Counted from the stretch's first letter, positions 6,991 to 14,243 are shown. The stretch is 17,485 nucleotides of DNA from Stygiolobus sp037389425 (GCF_037389425.1 NZ_JBBHKR010000073.1:1-17485); one strand, 5' to 3'. Numbers and translations are program-made. Notes: generated from the letters alone by a model not told the origin.

Positions 6991-8481
6991 GTGAATCAAG
7001 TGACTCTTGAAATATTCGACCGTATTCTTGCAGCGTATACAATGGGAACACACGTATTGTTTACATATTGGGCTATAACGCTACCAATATTCATAGTGGC
7101 AGCTGAGTATTTAGCTTATAGAAAGAACGACCCATATTACATGGCAATAGCTAAAAGATGGTCAGTTGTTATGGCTGTATTGTTTGCCGTTGGTTCTGCA
7201 GCTGGTGCGGCTATCGCTATTGAGTTCATAACCGTATGGTACAAGTGGATGTATGTAGTAAACCAGGTTGATATCTTAGCCTTTGATATTGAGGTTTTAG
7301 CATTCTTTACTGAAGTAATATTCTTAGCACTTTACATGTACGGCTGGGATAGGCTGAGTAGAGGAGCGCACATGATTATAGGACTATTAATTTCATTAGG
7401 TTCTGTAGCATCTGCGATTTTAATAATATTGGTTAACTCTTGGATGAACACTCCTACTGGATTTAACGTTGCACAATACGCACAGAGTGGGCAAATAACC
7501 GATGTGGATCCATTAGGCGCACTTGCACCACCGGCAGCAATTGCTGAAGTACCTATGGGTGTCGCGGGTGCTTGGTTTGTAGGATTTGGTAGTATATTAG
7601 GTTATTTCGCTTATAGAATGTTAACTAACAAGAATATGGATCATGAGGAGAAGGAGTATTACACTAGAGGGTTTAAGCTTTCCGCTTACTTATGGGCTGG
7701 TGATGCTATATTCTTAGCATGGGCTGGTGATAATGCTGGAAAGACTTTATACTGGGCCCAACCTCTTAAACTAGCAACTTTGGAGGGTTTGAGGACTACT
7801 CAATCCAACGCTCCATTAGGTTTCCTCGGCATTAAAATACCCGGTTTATTGAGTTTGTTAGTCTCATGGCCACCTAATCCTAACACTGTAGTCTTAGGGT
7901 ACTCGAGTTTCGTGAGTCAAGACTGGGATCCAGTATTGTGGATCTCCCATCCCGCATATGATATCCACGCTACTTTAGGAATAATTGGTGCATTAGTAGC
8001 CTGGGTATTAGCTTACTCGGTATGGAGAAGGCCAAAGTGGTTAAGCTTCTTAGGTTTAGATAATCCTACAGAGAATATTATACCCTTAGGTGCCGCATTC
8101 TTATTTGGTTGGTTACAACTAATAGCATGGGAAGCTGGCTGGGTAGCTGCTGAAACTGGAAGACAGCCATGGGTTGTGTGGGGACCAATGGTACAAACTG
8201 CCTCTGGATTATATGCTATTCAAGCCGGTCTGGCTACTGCAGATGCATTTAATAACAGTCCAGAGATCTTGCCAATAGGAATAACTATAATGGTCGTTCT
8301 AGCTACTGCTGTAGCTGGAACCGTATACATGTTGAAGAAGTTATTCTCGACGAGAAGAATTGCTGATGATATTTCCGCCTCTCTATCAGTCTCAAGCGGC
8401 TATGCCGCAGGAGTAATGGCTACTCAAACTTCTAAGGACTCGAGTATAGGAAATGATAAGATAATTGACAAAGGGAAGTAA
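6991..8481 (+). CDS. cydA: Cytochrome bd-type quinol oxidase, subunit I (CydA-like)
   Basis: This is the heme-bearing subunit of a bd-type oxidase, which oxidises quinol and reduces O2 in the cytoplasmic membrane. The product is 496 residues from GTG 6991; a TTG at 6988 adds one, and numbering here counts from that TTG. About nine helices are present. Conserved CydA blocks occur in order: GTHVLF (His22, matching E. coli His19), DIEVLAFFTE (Glu102, Glu109), YGWDRL, LVNSWMNTPTG, GDN...QPLKLATLEGL (Lys261/Glu266, matching the quinol-site pair Lys252/Glu257), and EAGWVAAETGRQPWVVWG (381-399). The segment after QPLK is short, so the long Q-loop is absent. By hand alignment the heme b558 ligands His186 and Met393 fall on Met190 and His327, apparently swapped. 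The two Glu residues are 7 apart instead of 8. A CydB-like gene follows 36 bp downstream. Confidence 0.9.
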   Translation: MNQVTLEIFDRILAAYTMGTHVLFTYWAITLPIFIVAAEYLAYRKNDPYYMAIAKRWSVVMAVLFAVGSAAGAAIAIEFITVWYKWMYVVNQVDILAFDIEVLAFFTEVIFLALYMYGWDRLSRGAHMIIGLLISLGSVASAILIILVNSWMNTPTGFNVAQYAQSGQITDVDPLGALAPPAAIAEVPMGVAGAWFVGFGSILGYFAYRMLTNKNMDHEEKEYYTRGFKLSAYLWAGDAIFLAWAGDNAGKTLYWAQPLKLATLEGLRTTQSNAPLGFLGIKIPGLLSLLVSWPPNPNTVVLGYSSFVSQDWDPVLWISHPAYDIHATLGIIGALVAWVLAYSVWRRPKWLSFLGLDNPTENIIPLGAAFLFGWLQLIAWEAGWVAAETGRQPWVVWGPMVQTASGLYAIQAGLATADAFNNSPEILPIGITIMVVLATAVAGTVYMLKKLFSTRRIADDISASLSVSSGYAAGVMATQTSKDSSIGNDKIIDKGK

Positions 8482-8517
8482 TTTTTTTTTAAATTTTATT
8501 CATGGGGGTTGGGTTAA
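8482..8517 (+). promoter_or_regulatory. Spacer with T-run and G-rich ribosome-binding stretch
   Basis: A run of T bases at 8483-8490 directly after the cydA-like stop could give partial termination. GGGGGTTGGG, 5-14 bases before the ATG at 8518, is an unusual G-rich ribosome-binding candidate. Together they suggest co-transcription with some attenuation. Confidence 0.35.
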
Positions 8518-9552
8518 ATGAATGAATATACATTATTCTTCTTCGTACCCCTTGCGTGGTTTGTAACAATATTTATGATTGAGGCCGGTTCAATCGTAAT
8601 GATTCCTATATGTAGAATAGAGAGTTATAAGCAGAGAATGATTGCAGTATTAGGAGCTCTATGGGCTATTATTGCAACTTCTTTAGTATATTTAGTAGTG
8701 TCGTTAGACACGATTTTTGCCCCAATAATGTTTGTAACGGGTGAGGTTTTAGTAGCACCATTACTCGTCCTAATTATATTTCTTGGCTTACATCACTTCT
8801 TAATAGGTAGTGCTGAAGGGGCTGGAAGCTTAGGTTTACATATGGATGAAGAGAAGTTTCTAACATTAGTAATGCCTATAGCTCTGATAGTTGCCTTTTT
8901 GGGTAACACATTGTTCACTTCAGTATTTAGCGGTTACGGTTTCCAATTCACTTTAAAAAGCCTACTAGAATTGCAAGTAACTCCTAACTACGTGCAAATG
9001 TTATTCAATCCGTTTAATATAGTGTTCTTCTTGGGAGTTGTATTTTATGTAGTATACTTCACAGTAGCATTCTATGGTGTTAAGGAGAGGTGGTATTTAG
9101 GCGTTGCTGGACTAACGCTTGCGCATATAATATTCTTAGCTAGTACTGCAATATGGTTACCAGTAGTATTTCAGAGTGCTGTAGGTAATCCGGGCTATTG
9201 GATATTCGTAATACTAACTTATGTATTATTATACTTATCAACATTTAAGAACATACCATGGAGACAGACATGGGTATTCCTGCTGACTTATATAGGTGCA
9301 TTAATGTTTGGAGTGTTTACTCAAGGTAGGATATTGCAAGATGCTGTACCCGCCGGTACTGTACCGGCAATTCAAGGAAGCCTAGCTGGAGTTCCAGCAT
9401 CTTTACTATTAACTAATCCTACTACTTTGGCCGCTGGTGCTGTAGTATTGGGAATGGGTGGAATATTAACTATAGGTGGTGTTACTGCAGTTTCATACAA
9501 AATCTTGTACAGGCAAGCGCTAGAGAAAGTTGCCAGAAAGGTAAAGGCATAA
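8518..9552 (+). CDS. Cytochrome bd-type oxidase subunit II-like membrane protein
   Basis: This is a 344-residue polytopic protein with about nine transmembrane segments, at roughly 5-25, 43-62, 68-93, 113-135, 165-187, 193-215, 225-243, 250-268 and 300-330. Position, length and the opening WFVTIFMIEAGSIVMIPICR resemble the start of CydB (helix 1 with an acidic residue then Gly). LGLHHFLIGSAEG, at about residues 88-100, has a His pair that could face a cofactor. Sequence similarity to bacterial CydB is weak, so this is a divergent subunit II, or an archaeal partner of similar role, scaffolding subunit I in the membrane. It is very probably in one operon with cydA (36-bp gap). The C-terminus is basic (YRQALEKVARKVKA), as expected for a cytoplasmic end. 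Confidence 0.7.
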   Translation: MNEYTLFFFVPLAWFVTIFMIEAGSIVMIPICRIESYKQRMIAVLGALWAIIATSLVYLVVSLDTIFAPIMFVTGEVLVAPLLVLIIFLGLHHFLIGSAEGAGSLGLHMDEEKFLTLVMPIALIVAFLGNTLFTSVFSGYGFQFTLKSLLELQVTPNYVQMLFNPFNIVFFLGVVFYVVYFTVAFYGVKERWYLGVAGLTLAHIIFLASTAIWLPVVFQSAVGNPGYWIFVILTYVLLYLSTFKNIPWRQTWVFLLTYIGALMFGVFTQGRILQDAVPAGTVPAIQGSLAGVPASLLLTNPTTLAAGAVVLGMGGILTIGGVTAVSYKILYRQALEKVARKVKA

Positions 9553-9572
9553 TTTTTTTCCTTTTTATTAAA
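9553..9572 (+). terminator. Poly-T terminator after the oxidase pair
   Basis: TTTTTTTCCTTTTTATT follows the stop at 9552. T-rich tracts without a hairpin are the usual archaeal terminator, and the next gene has its own promoter. Confidence 0.5.
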
Positions 9573-9611
9573 ATTTAATTTATATTTATTTACAGTTTAA
9601 ATCTCATCAGA

Positions 9612-9624
9612 AAATTTTTTAAGG
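9612..9624 (+). promoter_or_regulatory. TATA box of the 9645 gene
   Basis: AATTTTTTAAGGT ends about 20 bases upstream of the ATG at 9645, close to leaderless spacing. Confidence 0.4.
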
Positions 9625-9644
9625 TATAATTTCAATTTTCGTAT

Positions 9645-10265
9645 ATGAACGGGGTTCAATTCGAGGCTATTATATGGTCTTTAATAACGTTCATATTAAG
9701 CTTGGGTTTAACGTTCCTAGTATGGAGCAAATATGACAGAAGTAAAAGTAAGATGTGGCTCTTTTGGTTCTTAGGTTTCGTGCTCTTTTCGGTAGGAACT
9801 CTATGTCAAGTGCTTTTCGCATTTGGAATAAGTAATTACCCGTTAAGTGCAATATATGTGTTTGCAGTCGCTGAATTAGTACTAATTCTATCCTTAGGGT
9901 CTATACAACAGATACCCCAAAAGTTTGTGAAATTATATTACGTATATAGTGTTGTAGCGAGTATCATTATAGTAATTGCAATCCTAGCTCAGAGCTTTAA
10001 TGTAGTAGAGGATTACTTACCAATGAACTACCCACCATTAGTGGTAAGTGCTTCTTCAGTAGCCACAATCCCCGGTACTGGAGTTATTTTGTTCTTAGCA
10101 GCTAGGGCTATACTGTTTAAGGCCAATCCTTTAAAAATGGGCATGGTGATTTTAGGAATAGTAATCCTAGCCTTCGGCGGTATGTTAGCGGCTAGCGGAT
10201 TTTATATAGCATTGTATATTTCGGAGATCATGGGCATGAGTTTATTTCTATACGGAATTTACTAG
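9645..10265 (+). CDS. Seven-helix membrane protein of the oxidase cluster
   Basis: This 206-residue protein is nearly all membrane, with about six or seven helices: 8-27, 36-60, 66-86, 98-117, 130-152 and 164-200. Loops are short; one is Asn/Pro-rich (EDYLPMNYPPLVVS). There is no cofactor motif such as paired His in helices and no signal peptide, so it may be an assembly factor, an accessory subunit or a redox-unrelated neighbour. I do not recognise the family. It sits 92 bp downstream of subunit II but behind a T-run and with its own TATA-like box, so it is probably transcribed separately. It ends abruptly after LFLYGIY with TAG-TAA in tandem. The next frame stays open for a further 22 codons (TEFTSKEFVKVTDSERCY), so a 3' frameshift is possible. 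Confidence 0.7.
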   Translation: MNGVQFEAIIWSLITFILSLGLTFLVWSKYDRSKSKMWLFWFLGFVLFSVGTLCQVLFAFGISNYPLSAIYVFAVAELVLILSLGSIQQIPQKFVKLYYVYSVVASIIIVIAILAQSFNVVEDYLPMNYPPLVVSASSVATIPGTGVILFLAARAILFKANPLKMGMVILGIVILAFGGMLAASGFYIALYISEIMGMSLFLYGIY

Positions 10266-10326
10266 TAAAGAATTCGTAAAGGTTACTGACTCTGAGAGAT
10301 GTTACTAACTTATCCACTATTATCCA

Positions 10327-10359
10327 ATGATGATGCATCACGGACATAACTGGTGGTAA
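10327..10359 (+). CDS. His/Trp-rich micro-ORF, 10 codons
   Basis: Three tandem ATG codons open a peptide, MMMHHGHNWW, that ends at TAA 10357-10359. Three His in four positions and two Trp would make a metal-binding, membrane-interface peptide. The frame is open from 10309, giving LIHYYP before the Met run. It lies between two membrane-protein genes of the oxidase cluster and overlaps another 16-codon ORF. It may be the frameshifted tail of the 206-residue protein or chance. Confidence 0.25.
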   Translation: MMMHHGHNWW

Positions 10360-10372
10360 AAGTTTAAATTTA
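10358..10372 (+). promoter_or_regulatory. TATA box of the 10393 gene
   Basis: AAAAGTTTAAATTTA lies about 25 bases upstream of the ATG at 10393, the spacing expected for a leaderless start. Confidence 0.45.
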
Positions 10373-10392
10373 CTAAAAAATAATTATAATTT

Positions 10393-10716
10393 ATGAGAGT
10401 AGGGGTTAAAGGTAATCGTTTTTTATGGTTGTTAGGTGGGGCTTTAGCTGGTGTAGGTTATATTATTGGGGTCTTTTATTTATTAATTGCTAGAAAAGGA
10501 TCAGAAAGGTGGTTAGGGTTACTTTATTTTGTAGGGCCAATAGGTTCGTTAATGATGTACTTTTTATTAAGGAATGACAAGCAGAACTCCTATCTTAAAG
10601 ATATGGCATTATATTTACTTTATGGATTTATAATATGGATTGTTATCGCAATACCTCTAGGGTTAAATCCGTTCTATCAGATCTTTGGCTATGTACACGG
10701 TTGGCTCAGCGATTAA
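10393..10716 (+). CDS. Small membrane protein, three helices
   Basis: The product has 107 residues. A basic N-terminus (MRVGVKGNRF) is followed by a Gly-rich helix (WLLGGALAGVGYIIGVFYLL), then ARKGSERW, a second helix (LLYFVGPIGSLMMYFLL), a polar loop (RNDKQNSYLKD) and a third helix (LLYGFIIWIVIAIPLGL). It ends FGYVHGWLSD. I do not recognise the family. The short, regular helices fit a small accessory protein in the membrane. Its location at the end of the bd-oxidase cluster, within the same repeat-bounded unit, suggests but does not prove a link to the oxidase. It appears intact, unlike the DNA on either side of the unit. Confidence 0.65.
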   Translation: MRVGVKGNRFLWLLGGALAGVGYIIGVFYLLIARKGSERWLGLLYFVGPIGSLMMYFLLRNDKQNSYLKDMALYLLYGFIIWIVIAIPLGLNPFYQIFGYVHGWLSD

Positions 10717-11083
10717 CAGCACTTAAGACAGCTTTACTCGCTCTCTATACAATAGATGATAGTAAAGATTAATTATAGCCAATTATTAGTACCACGATCC
10801 AACAACGGCTTACGCCAGTCCAAGAGATAATAATTGCGATAGATCATGGTGCGTTAACAAGTAAGCAATAGGATTTTTTGAGATGGCAGTGATAAGCACA
10901 AGAATATTGGATGAAGTTCTACCAGATTAACGGGTGGGATACGATTTCCTTAGGGTAATAAGTAGTTTCAGTAATGCCTAGTATGTGTTTCCCGCCTCCG
11001 AATTAGAGGTAAAAGTAGGAAGCTAGAACATATAATAACTCCAGTGTGTAATAGTTGATGATTAAAATGCTTACGCAACAAAA
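10717..11083 (+). pseudogene. Degraded coding trace before the full IS5-like element
   Basis: No intact gene is present. From the ATG at 10883 one frame reads MAVISTRILDEVLPD, stop, RVGYDFLRVISSFSNA, stop, YVFPASELEVKVGS and stop at 11024-11026. This has normal composition broken by two in-frame stops and looks like a decayed gene of unknown family. Slightly upstream another frame gives IIAIDHGALTSKQ. The bases GCAACAAAA (11075-11083) touch the IS left end and would be its original 9-bp target flank. Confidence 0.4.
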
Positions 11084-11144
11084 TGCTTTGTGGGCTACTT
11101 CAGAATTATACTTAAATTTATAGATAATTATACGAGTATTACCC

Positions 11145-12271
11145 ATGGGAAAGAGTAAGTACAAGAGGGATTGGCAAAAGTACGACGGGAACGTCATAAC
11201 GAGATATACCCTAATGTTCCGTTTGCCCCTACACTTTCATTTCAATCATTTTATGTTCATTCATGGTCGAGTGTAGGGACTTAGCCCTCAACCATCCACT
11301 TACTGTAGGTGGGTCATGGGACTCCTTCGAGCCCAACGGCGGGGCTCACATCTCTGCAATCACTCCCACACTTTTGGACATAGTCCGCATCGGTGTGAGA
11401 GATCATCATTTATTAACAGGGGTTTGTTATAAACAAATATAAAAAGATCTCTGTTAACGTGAAAAAGGATTCAGCCCTTCTACGTCTTCGAACACTGGTT
11501 TACTTGAAGAGGAGAATAGATATGCAAAGAAAACCTACAAGGCACCAAAGGAGTTCAACGAATTCCTAGCATTCCTCCACTTGTTCTTACCTTATAGGGC
11601 TATTGAAGGAGTATTGAGAGCACTAGAGAGACTGAAAATCATCCCAACAAGCCTAGACTACTCAACAATATGGGAAAGAGTAAGAAACATGAACATAAAA
11701 TTCCCAGAAGCAAACGACGAGCTGGAAGTAATAGCAGACGCAACGGGAATAAGCACAAACAAGGGAGGACAATACATCATAGCAAAATGGGGTAAAACTA
11801 GGGACTCAAAATTCCTCAAGATCGAAATAGCAATGGATAAGGACCAATTCAACATAATAAACGCCGAAGTAACCACCAACGAGGTTGAGACAGCAGTCAA
11901 GACAGTTAAGGATTTACAAGACAAGGGAAAGAAAGTCAAGAAATTTTATGGAAAGCTTATGATGCTAATGAGGTTTACAAGACCGGGGTTGAGGTTGTTG
12001 TCCCACCTAACGCTTCTACTAAGCGTGGCCATCCTACTAGGAGAAAGACTGTAAAAGAGTTCAAGAGGTTATAATCGTTGGAGGGAGGAGAAGGGTTACG
12101 GTGTTAGGTGGAGGATTGAGTCCTTATCTCTGCTGTACTTTTGGGGAATCTGTTAGGGCTACAAGTTTTTTAGGACAAGTGGTTGAGGCTAAGCTCAAGT
12201 TCTGGGCTTATGCATGGATGCTCCACTTGGCTAATTCTTTAATTGGTAGAGCTCCGGGTATTAGGGTGTGA
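11145..12271 (+). pseudogene. IS5-family DDE transposase, multiply frameshifted
   Basis: From the ATG at 11145 the product begins MGKSKYKRDWQKYDGNVITR and TLMF. It is then broken by the 254-bp insertion (11221-11474) and resumes PFYVFEHWF with a one-base shift before LEEENRYAKK. The long middle (11520 to about 11950) is intact: FLHLFLPYRAIEGVLRALER, LEVIADATGIST (first catalytic Asp) and INAEVTTNEVETAVK. At about 11950 a 4-base loss turns the expected FYGDKAYDANE into FYG followed by a shift, removing the second catalytic Asp. Further small deletions follow before WRIES (third catalytic acid), TFGESVRATSFLGQ, and LHLANSLIGRAPGIRV with TGA at 12269. The pattern of many 1-5 base losses marks an old, inactive copy. 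The middle stretch is an open 157-codon ORF at 11581-12054. Confidence 0.8.
11221..11474 (-). mobile_element. Miniature element, second copy
   Basis: This is identical to 5557-5810. The sharing of the same insertion at the same transposase codon proves that the two IS copies have one origin. Confidence 0.55.
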
Positions 12272-12361
12272 GCTTGCGAATAACGTTAAATATTAATTAC
12301 TGAAAAATTCTCAATGTATTATATCATGCTTATGAAATAAATTGAAGATATCAACAAAGCA

Positions 12362-12370
12362 GAGTTAACG
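12362..12370. repeat. Right copy of the 9-bp target-site duplication
   Basis: GAGTTAACG directly follows the IS right end ACAAAGCA. It pairs with 5411-5419. Confidence 0.8.
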
Positions 12371-12388
12371 AAAAAGCTTATAACTTAA
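12371..12388 (+). pseudogene. Gene X, last codons
   Basis: Continuing the frame of gene X through one copy of the duplicated GAGTTAACG gives SSMELT and then KKLIT, ending at TAA 12386-12388. This supports the view that 4829-5419 and this stretch were one gene before the IS and the 5.66-kb unit came in. Confidence 0.65.
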
Positions 12389-12411
12389 CTAATAATGTTT
12401 TTTAACTCAGA

Positions 12412-12704
12412 CTATACAGTAACTATCTTCCATACTCTATCATTTATTATTCTTTTTAAGGTCCTGATAACCATATAAAGATGACTATAATTTCTATATT
12501 GAAGACTACTTTTGAATACTTTGTCCTCATCTAACAGATGTCGATCTATAAAACTTTTCAATATTATCAGTTCTGGTAAAGCCCATTAATCCTTTAATCT
12601 CCAATACAAGTAATGCTATTCCTTGAAAAGGCCTTCCCTTAGTCAAGGCTATTACCGCGTCTATGAACAAACATAATCCAAGGCTTTTATATTATAAAAA
12701 TAGA
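12412..12704 (-). pseudogene. Decayed gene of unknown family
   Basis: Two minus-strand frames read as protein. The upstream one gives FIDAVIALTKGRPFQGIALL and VLEIKGLMGFTR. The next, after a shift near 12560, gives SFIDRHLLDEDKVFKSSLQY, RNYSHLYMVIRTLKRIINDR and VWKIVTV with a stop at 12412-12414. No start codon is clear. The family is not recognised. The 5' end abuts the miniature element at 12705. Confidence 0.5.
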
Positions 12705-13068
12705 GATTTGTCTCTGAGACTGTAGAGAAATGGATCGGGCCAATATCTGACTCCTTCCCGCCATGGAAGGGCTAACGTTCTCTTTCAAGGGGTTCATCAT
12801 TCCCACCATTGATTCGGGTGTACATCTGAGGGGCAGTCGGTTGGATCAGAGATCCACTCCCATTTGAGGAGGGAACTTTCAATGCCGAGCTCTAGTTTGT
12901 TAGGAGAGAAGAGGGATTCTAGATGCTCCTAACTCACATTAAGCCCTCAAGCGAGCTAAGGAGAGCGTTATTAGCACCACTAAGAGATATCTCAACAAAG
13001 AAATGTTTAAACACAAGGCTATCCATCCCCTTGGCGAGGCTTTCGCCTCCTTAACCCCCTAATTTTGT
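12705..13068 (-). mobile_element. Miniature element A (IS200/IS605-derived)
   Basis: About 360 bp align, in inverse orientation and at roughly 80% by eye, with 14857-14984 plus 15291-15485 plus 16676-16710. Read on the minus strand it starts with ACAAAATTAGGGGG, then a hairpin (GAGGC GAAA GCCTC), an AT-rich stretch, a TTAGGAGC stem, and a TnpB-like C-terminal tail (INGGNDEPLERE, GGKESDIGPIHFSTVSE). A palindrome, AGAGATTTGTCTCT, marks the far end. There is no transposase, so it is non-autonomous. Confidence 0.55.
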
Positions 13069-13193
13069 AAACACCTTAGAGTAAATAAGTGTTTCCAAGT
13101 TTTTTCATATTTTAGTGATAGAAAAATAGCATTGGAGAAATGTGAAAGGGTGGATTTGGCTTACAAAATTTGTAAGGCAACGAAACGGTGTTT

Positions 13194-13487
13194 TTATGCC
13201 TCATTAACTTCTTGGAGTATTTTATGTCTGGGTATTCCCTCGAGTATAGTTTTCCCATAAGTAGTGGTATCACGATACTCTCTACTCGTTATAAACTTCT
13301 TAAATGCATCGATTGAATCCCATTCACTGTAAATTAGATACTCTTGCGGGTCGTCGATCCTCTTGTAAAGTTTTGCATCTCTGAAACCAGGGAACTTCTT
13401 TAAAAACTCCAAGACTGTATTAAACGTTTTCTCGAACTCCTCTTCGTGTCCTTTCTTTACCCTATAATAAAGACCTACGTTTATCAT
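13194..13487 (-). CDS. ABM-domain protein (antibiotic biosynthesis monooxygenase-like)
   Basis: This 97-residue protein fits the dimeric alpha/beta (ferredoxin-like) ABM fold. Strand 1 is INVGLYYRVKKGHEEEFEKT, followed by an amphipathic helix (FNTVLEFLKKFPGFRDAKLY), then EYLIYSEWDSIDAFKKFITS with the typical Y-x-W segment, and EYRDTTTYGKTILEGIPRHK. The family includes quinol monooxygenases and heme-degrading IsdG-like enzymes, but also many with unknown substrate. There is no IsdG-type Asn/His/Trp triad that I can place with confidence, so the reaction is open. A TATA box on the minus strand (AAAATATAAA, 13511-13520) lies 28 bases upstream, giving a leaderless mRNA. The gene is intact and stands between the inverted miniature elements A and B. 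Confidence 0.85.
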   Translation of the reverse strand: MINVGLYYRVKKGHEEEFEKTFNTVLEFLKKFPGFRDAKLYKRIDDPQEYLIYSEWDSIDAFKKFITSREYRDTTTYGKTILEGIPRHKILQEVNEA

Positions 13488-13510
13488 ACTTAATCATTAA
13501 TGAAGGCCAG

Positions 13511-13520
13511 TTTATATTTT
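13511..13520 (-). promoter_or_regulatory. TATA box of the ABM-domain gene
   Basis: AAAATATAAA on the minus strand is centred 28 bases from the ATG at 13485-13487. Confidence 0.5.
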
Positions 13521-13910
13521 TATCTATATATACATATATATAATTAAAAAACTACAAAATTGAGGGCAATGGTCGCTTTGGTCATATATCCGCGTTAGAT
13601 TTCTCCTTTCTTCTAGTGAAAAGTATTTTATTTCTGACGTAAAAAGTAATTTCTCTATTCATATGTATAAATGCTTTTCAACAATAAAATAAAAAGTATT
13701 CTACAATAGCGTTAATAATTAAAATCAATGTATATTTTCTATGGACGTTTGAAGACCTTAAAATTTCAACTTAATTTATATTAATCAAAGGCAAAATAAA
13801 ATTCTTTAATAATATATATAATATGAGTCTATACATGGAAAAGACTGTTAGATTTTAAGTAATCTAGGCATTTAAATAGTCTCCTAATAGGAGTTAACAA
13901 GGAATATAAT
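13521..13910. other. AT-rich intergenic region
   Basis: No gene was found. A GC-richer patch at 13560-13605 (GGGCAATGGTCGCTTTGGTC) stands out from its surroundings and could be a decayed IS end or RNA, but nothing supports a call. At 13881-13893 CTCCTAATAGGAG is a short palindrome next to a TATA-like TTTAAATAG (13871-13879). Confidence 0.4.
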
Positions 13911-13994
13911 ATGTTAAAGTCTAAGATAATCTCAAATTCTGAGGTTTCCTTAAAAACTTCATTACGAATAGTGCTAGGACTACAATATTTTTAA
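13911..13994 (+). pseudogene. Short ORF resembling a DoxD-type N-terminus
   Basis: The ATG at 13911 follows a TATA-like box (13871-13879) and encodes 27 residues, MLKSKIISNSEVSLKTSLRI then VLGLQYF and TAA. The segment LRIVLGLQ is typical of the first helix of DoxD/DoxX membrane proteins. The rest of such a gene is absent, so this would be a truncated remnant. The match is short and may be chance. Confidence 0.25.
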
Positions 13995-14069
13995 TTACTT
14001 CTAATCCCTTTAATGCTATTTAGTTACGGAAAGATTTGTAAATATTATTTCCGTTAACATTGAATCAGA

Positions 14070-14210
14070 GGGTACCACTGTGAAATCTATGAGCAATCGC
14101 GAGGTGGAGGAAGGCACCCAATGAAACTCCCCCATGTCCTTGAAGGGAGTGGTTTAACTATCGCTCCCGTACACGGTATGGAGAGTGAGAAGGAGTAATG
14201 AGGCAGAGTG
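14070..14210 (+). pseudogene. TnpB-like C-terminal remnant
   Basis: This GC-richer patch reads, across one shift, NREVEEGTQ then MKLPHVLEGSGLTIAPVHGM and ESEKE with TAA. It has the look of the variable tail of IS200/IS605 TnpB proteins in Sulfolobales. It has no catalytic part. A hairpin follows at once, as at the end of such elements. Confidence 0.35.
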
Positions 14211-14212
14211 AT

Positions 14213-14237
14213 TAATAGTCACGAAAAGTGACTATTA
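14213..14237. repeat. Perfect 10-bp hairpin
   Basis: TAATAGTCAC, a GAAAA loop and GTGACTATTA form a stem. A third copy of AGTCACGA follows at 14237-14244, just before an ATG at 14244. It is either the end hairpin of an IS200/IS605 element or a palindromic operator. Confidence 0.55.
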
Positions 14238-14243
14238 GTCACG

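Larger units (their letters stand above)
11084..12361 (+). mobile_element. IS5-like element, full length but inactive
   Basis: The ends form an imperfect 19-bp inverted repeat. Left is TGCTTTGT from 11084, right is ACAAAGCA ending at 12361. They match at positions 1-8, 10 and 15-19 (CTTCA). The total of 1,278 bp drops to about 1,024 bp without the inserted miniature element, the size range of ISC1058/ISC1234-type elements of Sulfolobus; the exact type is not certain. The flanks differ: GCAACAAAA on the left and GAGTTAACG on the right, the latter matching the left flank of the other IS copy. The element is therefore a recombinant. Confidence 0.8.

Noticed and set aside
11003..11197. 64-codon minus-strand ORF
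   Set aside because: It spans the IS left junction and is antisense to the transposase start, so it is a chance open frame.
5420..11517. Classical composite transposon with two complete IS copies
   Set aside because: The left copy has only the first 434 bp and both copies are in direct orientation with decayed transposase. The outer 9-bp duplication belongs to one single IS, so joint transposition does not explain the layout.
11658..11939. 93-codon minus-strand ORF
   Set aside because: It is the shadow of the well-supported transposase frame on the plus strand.
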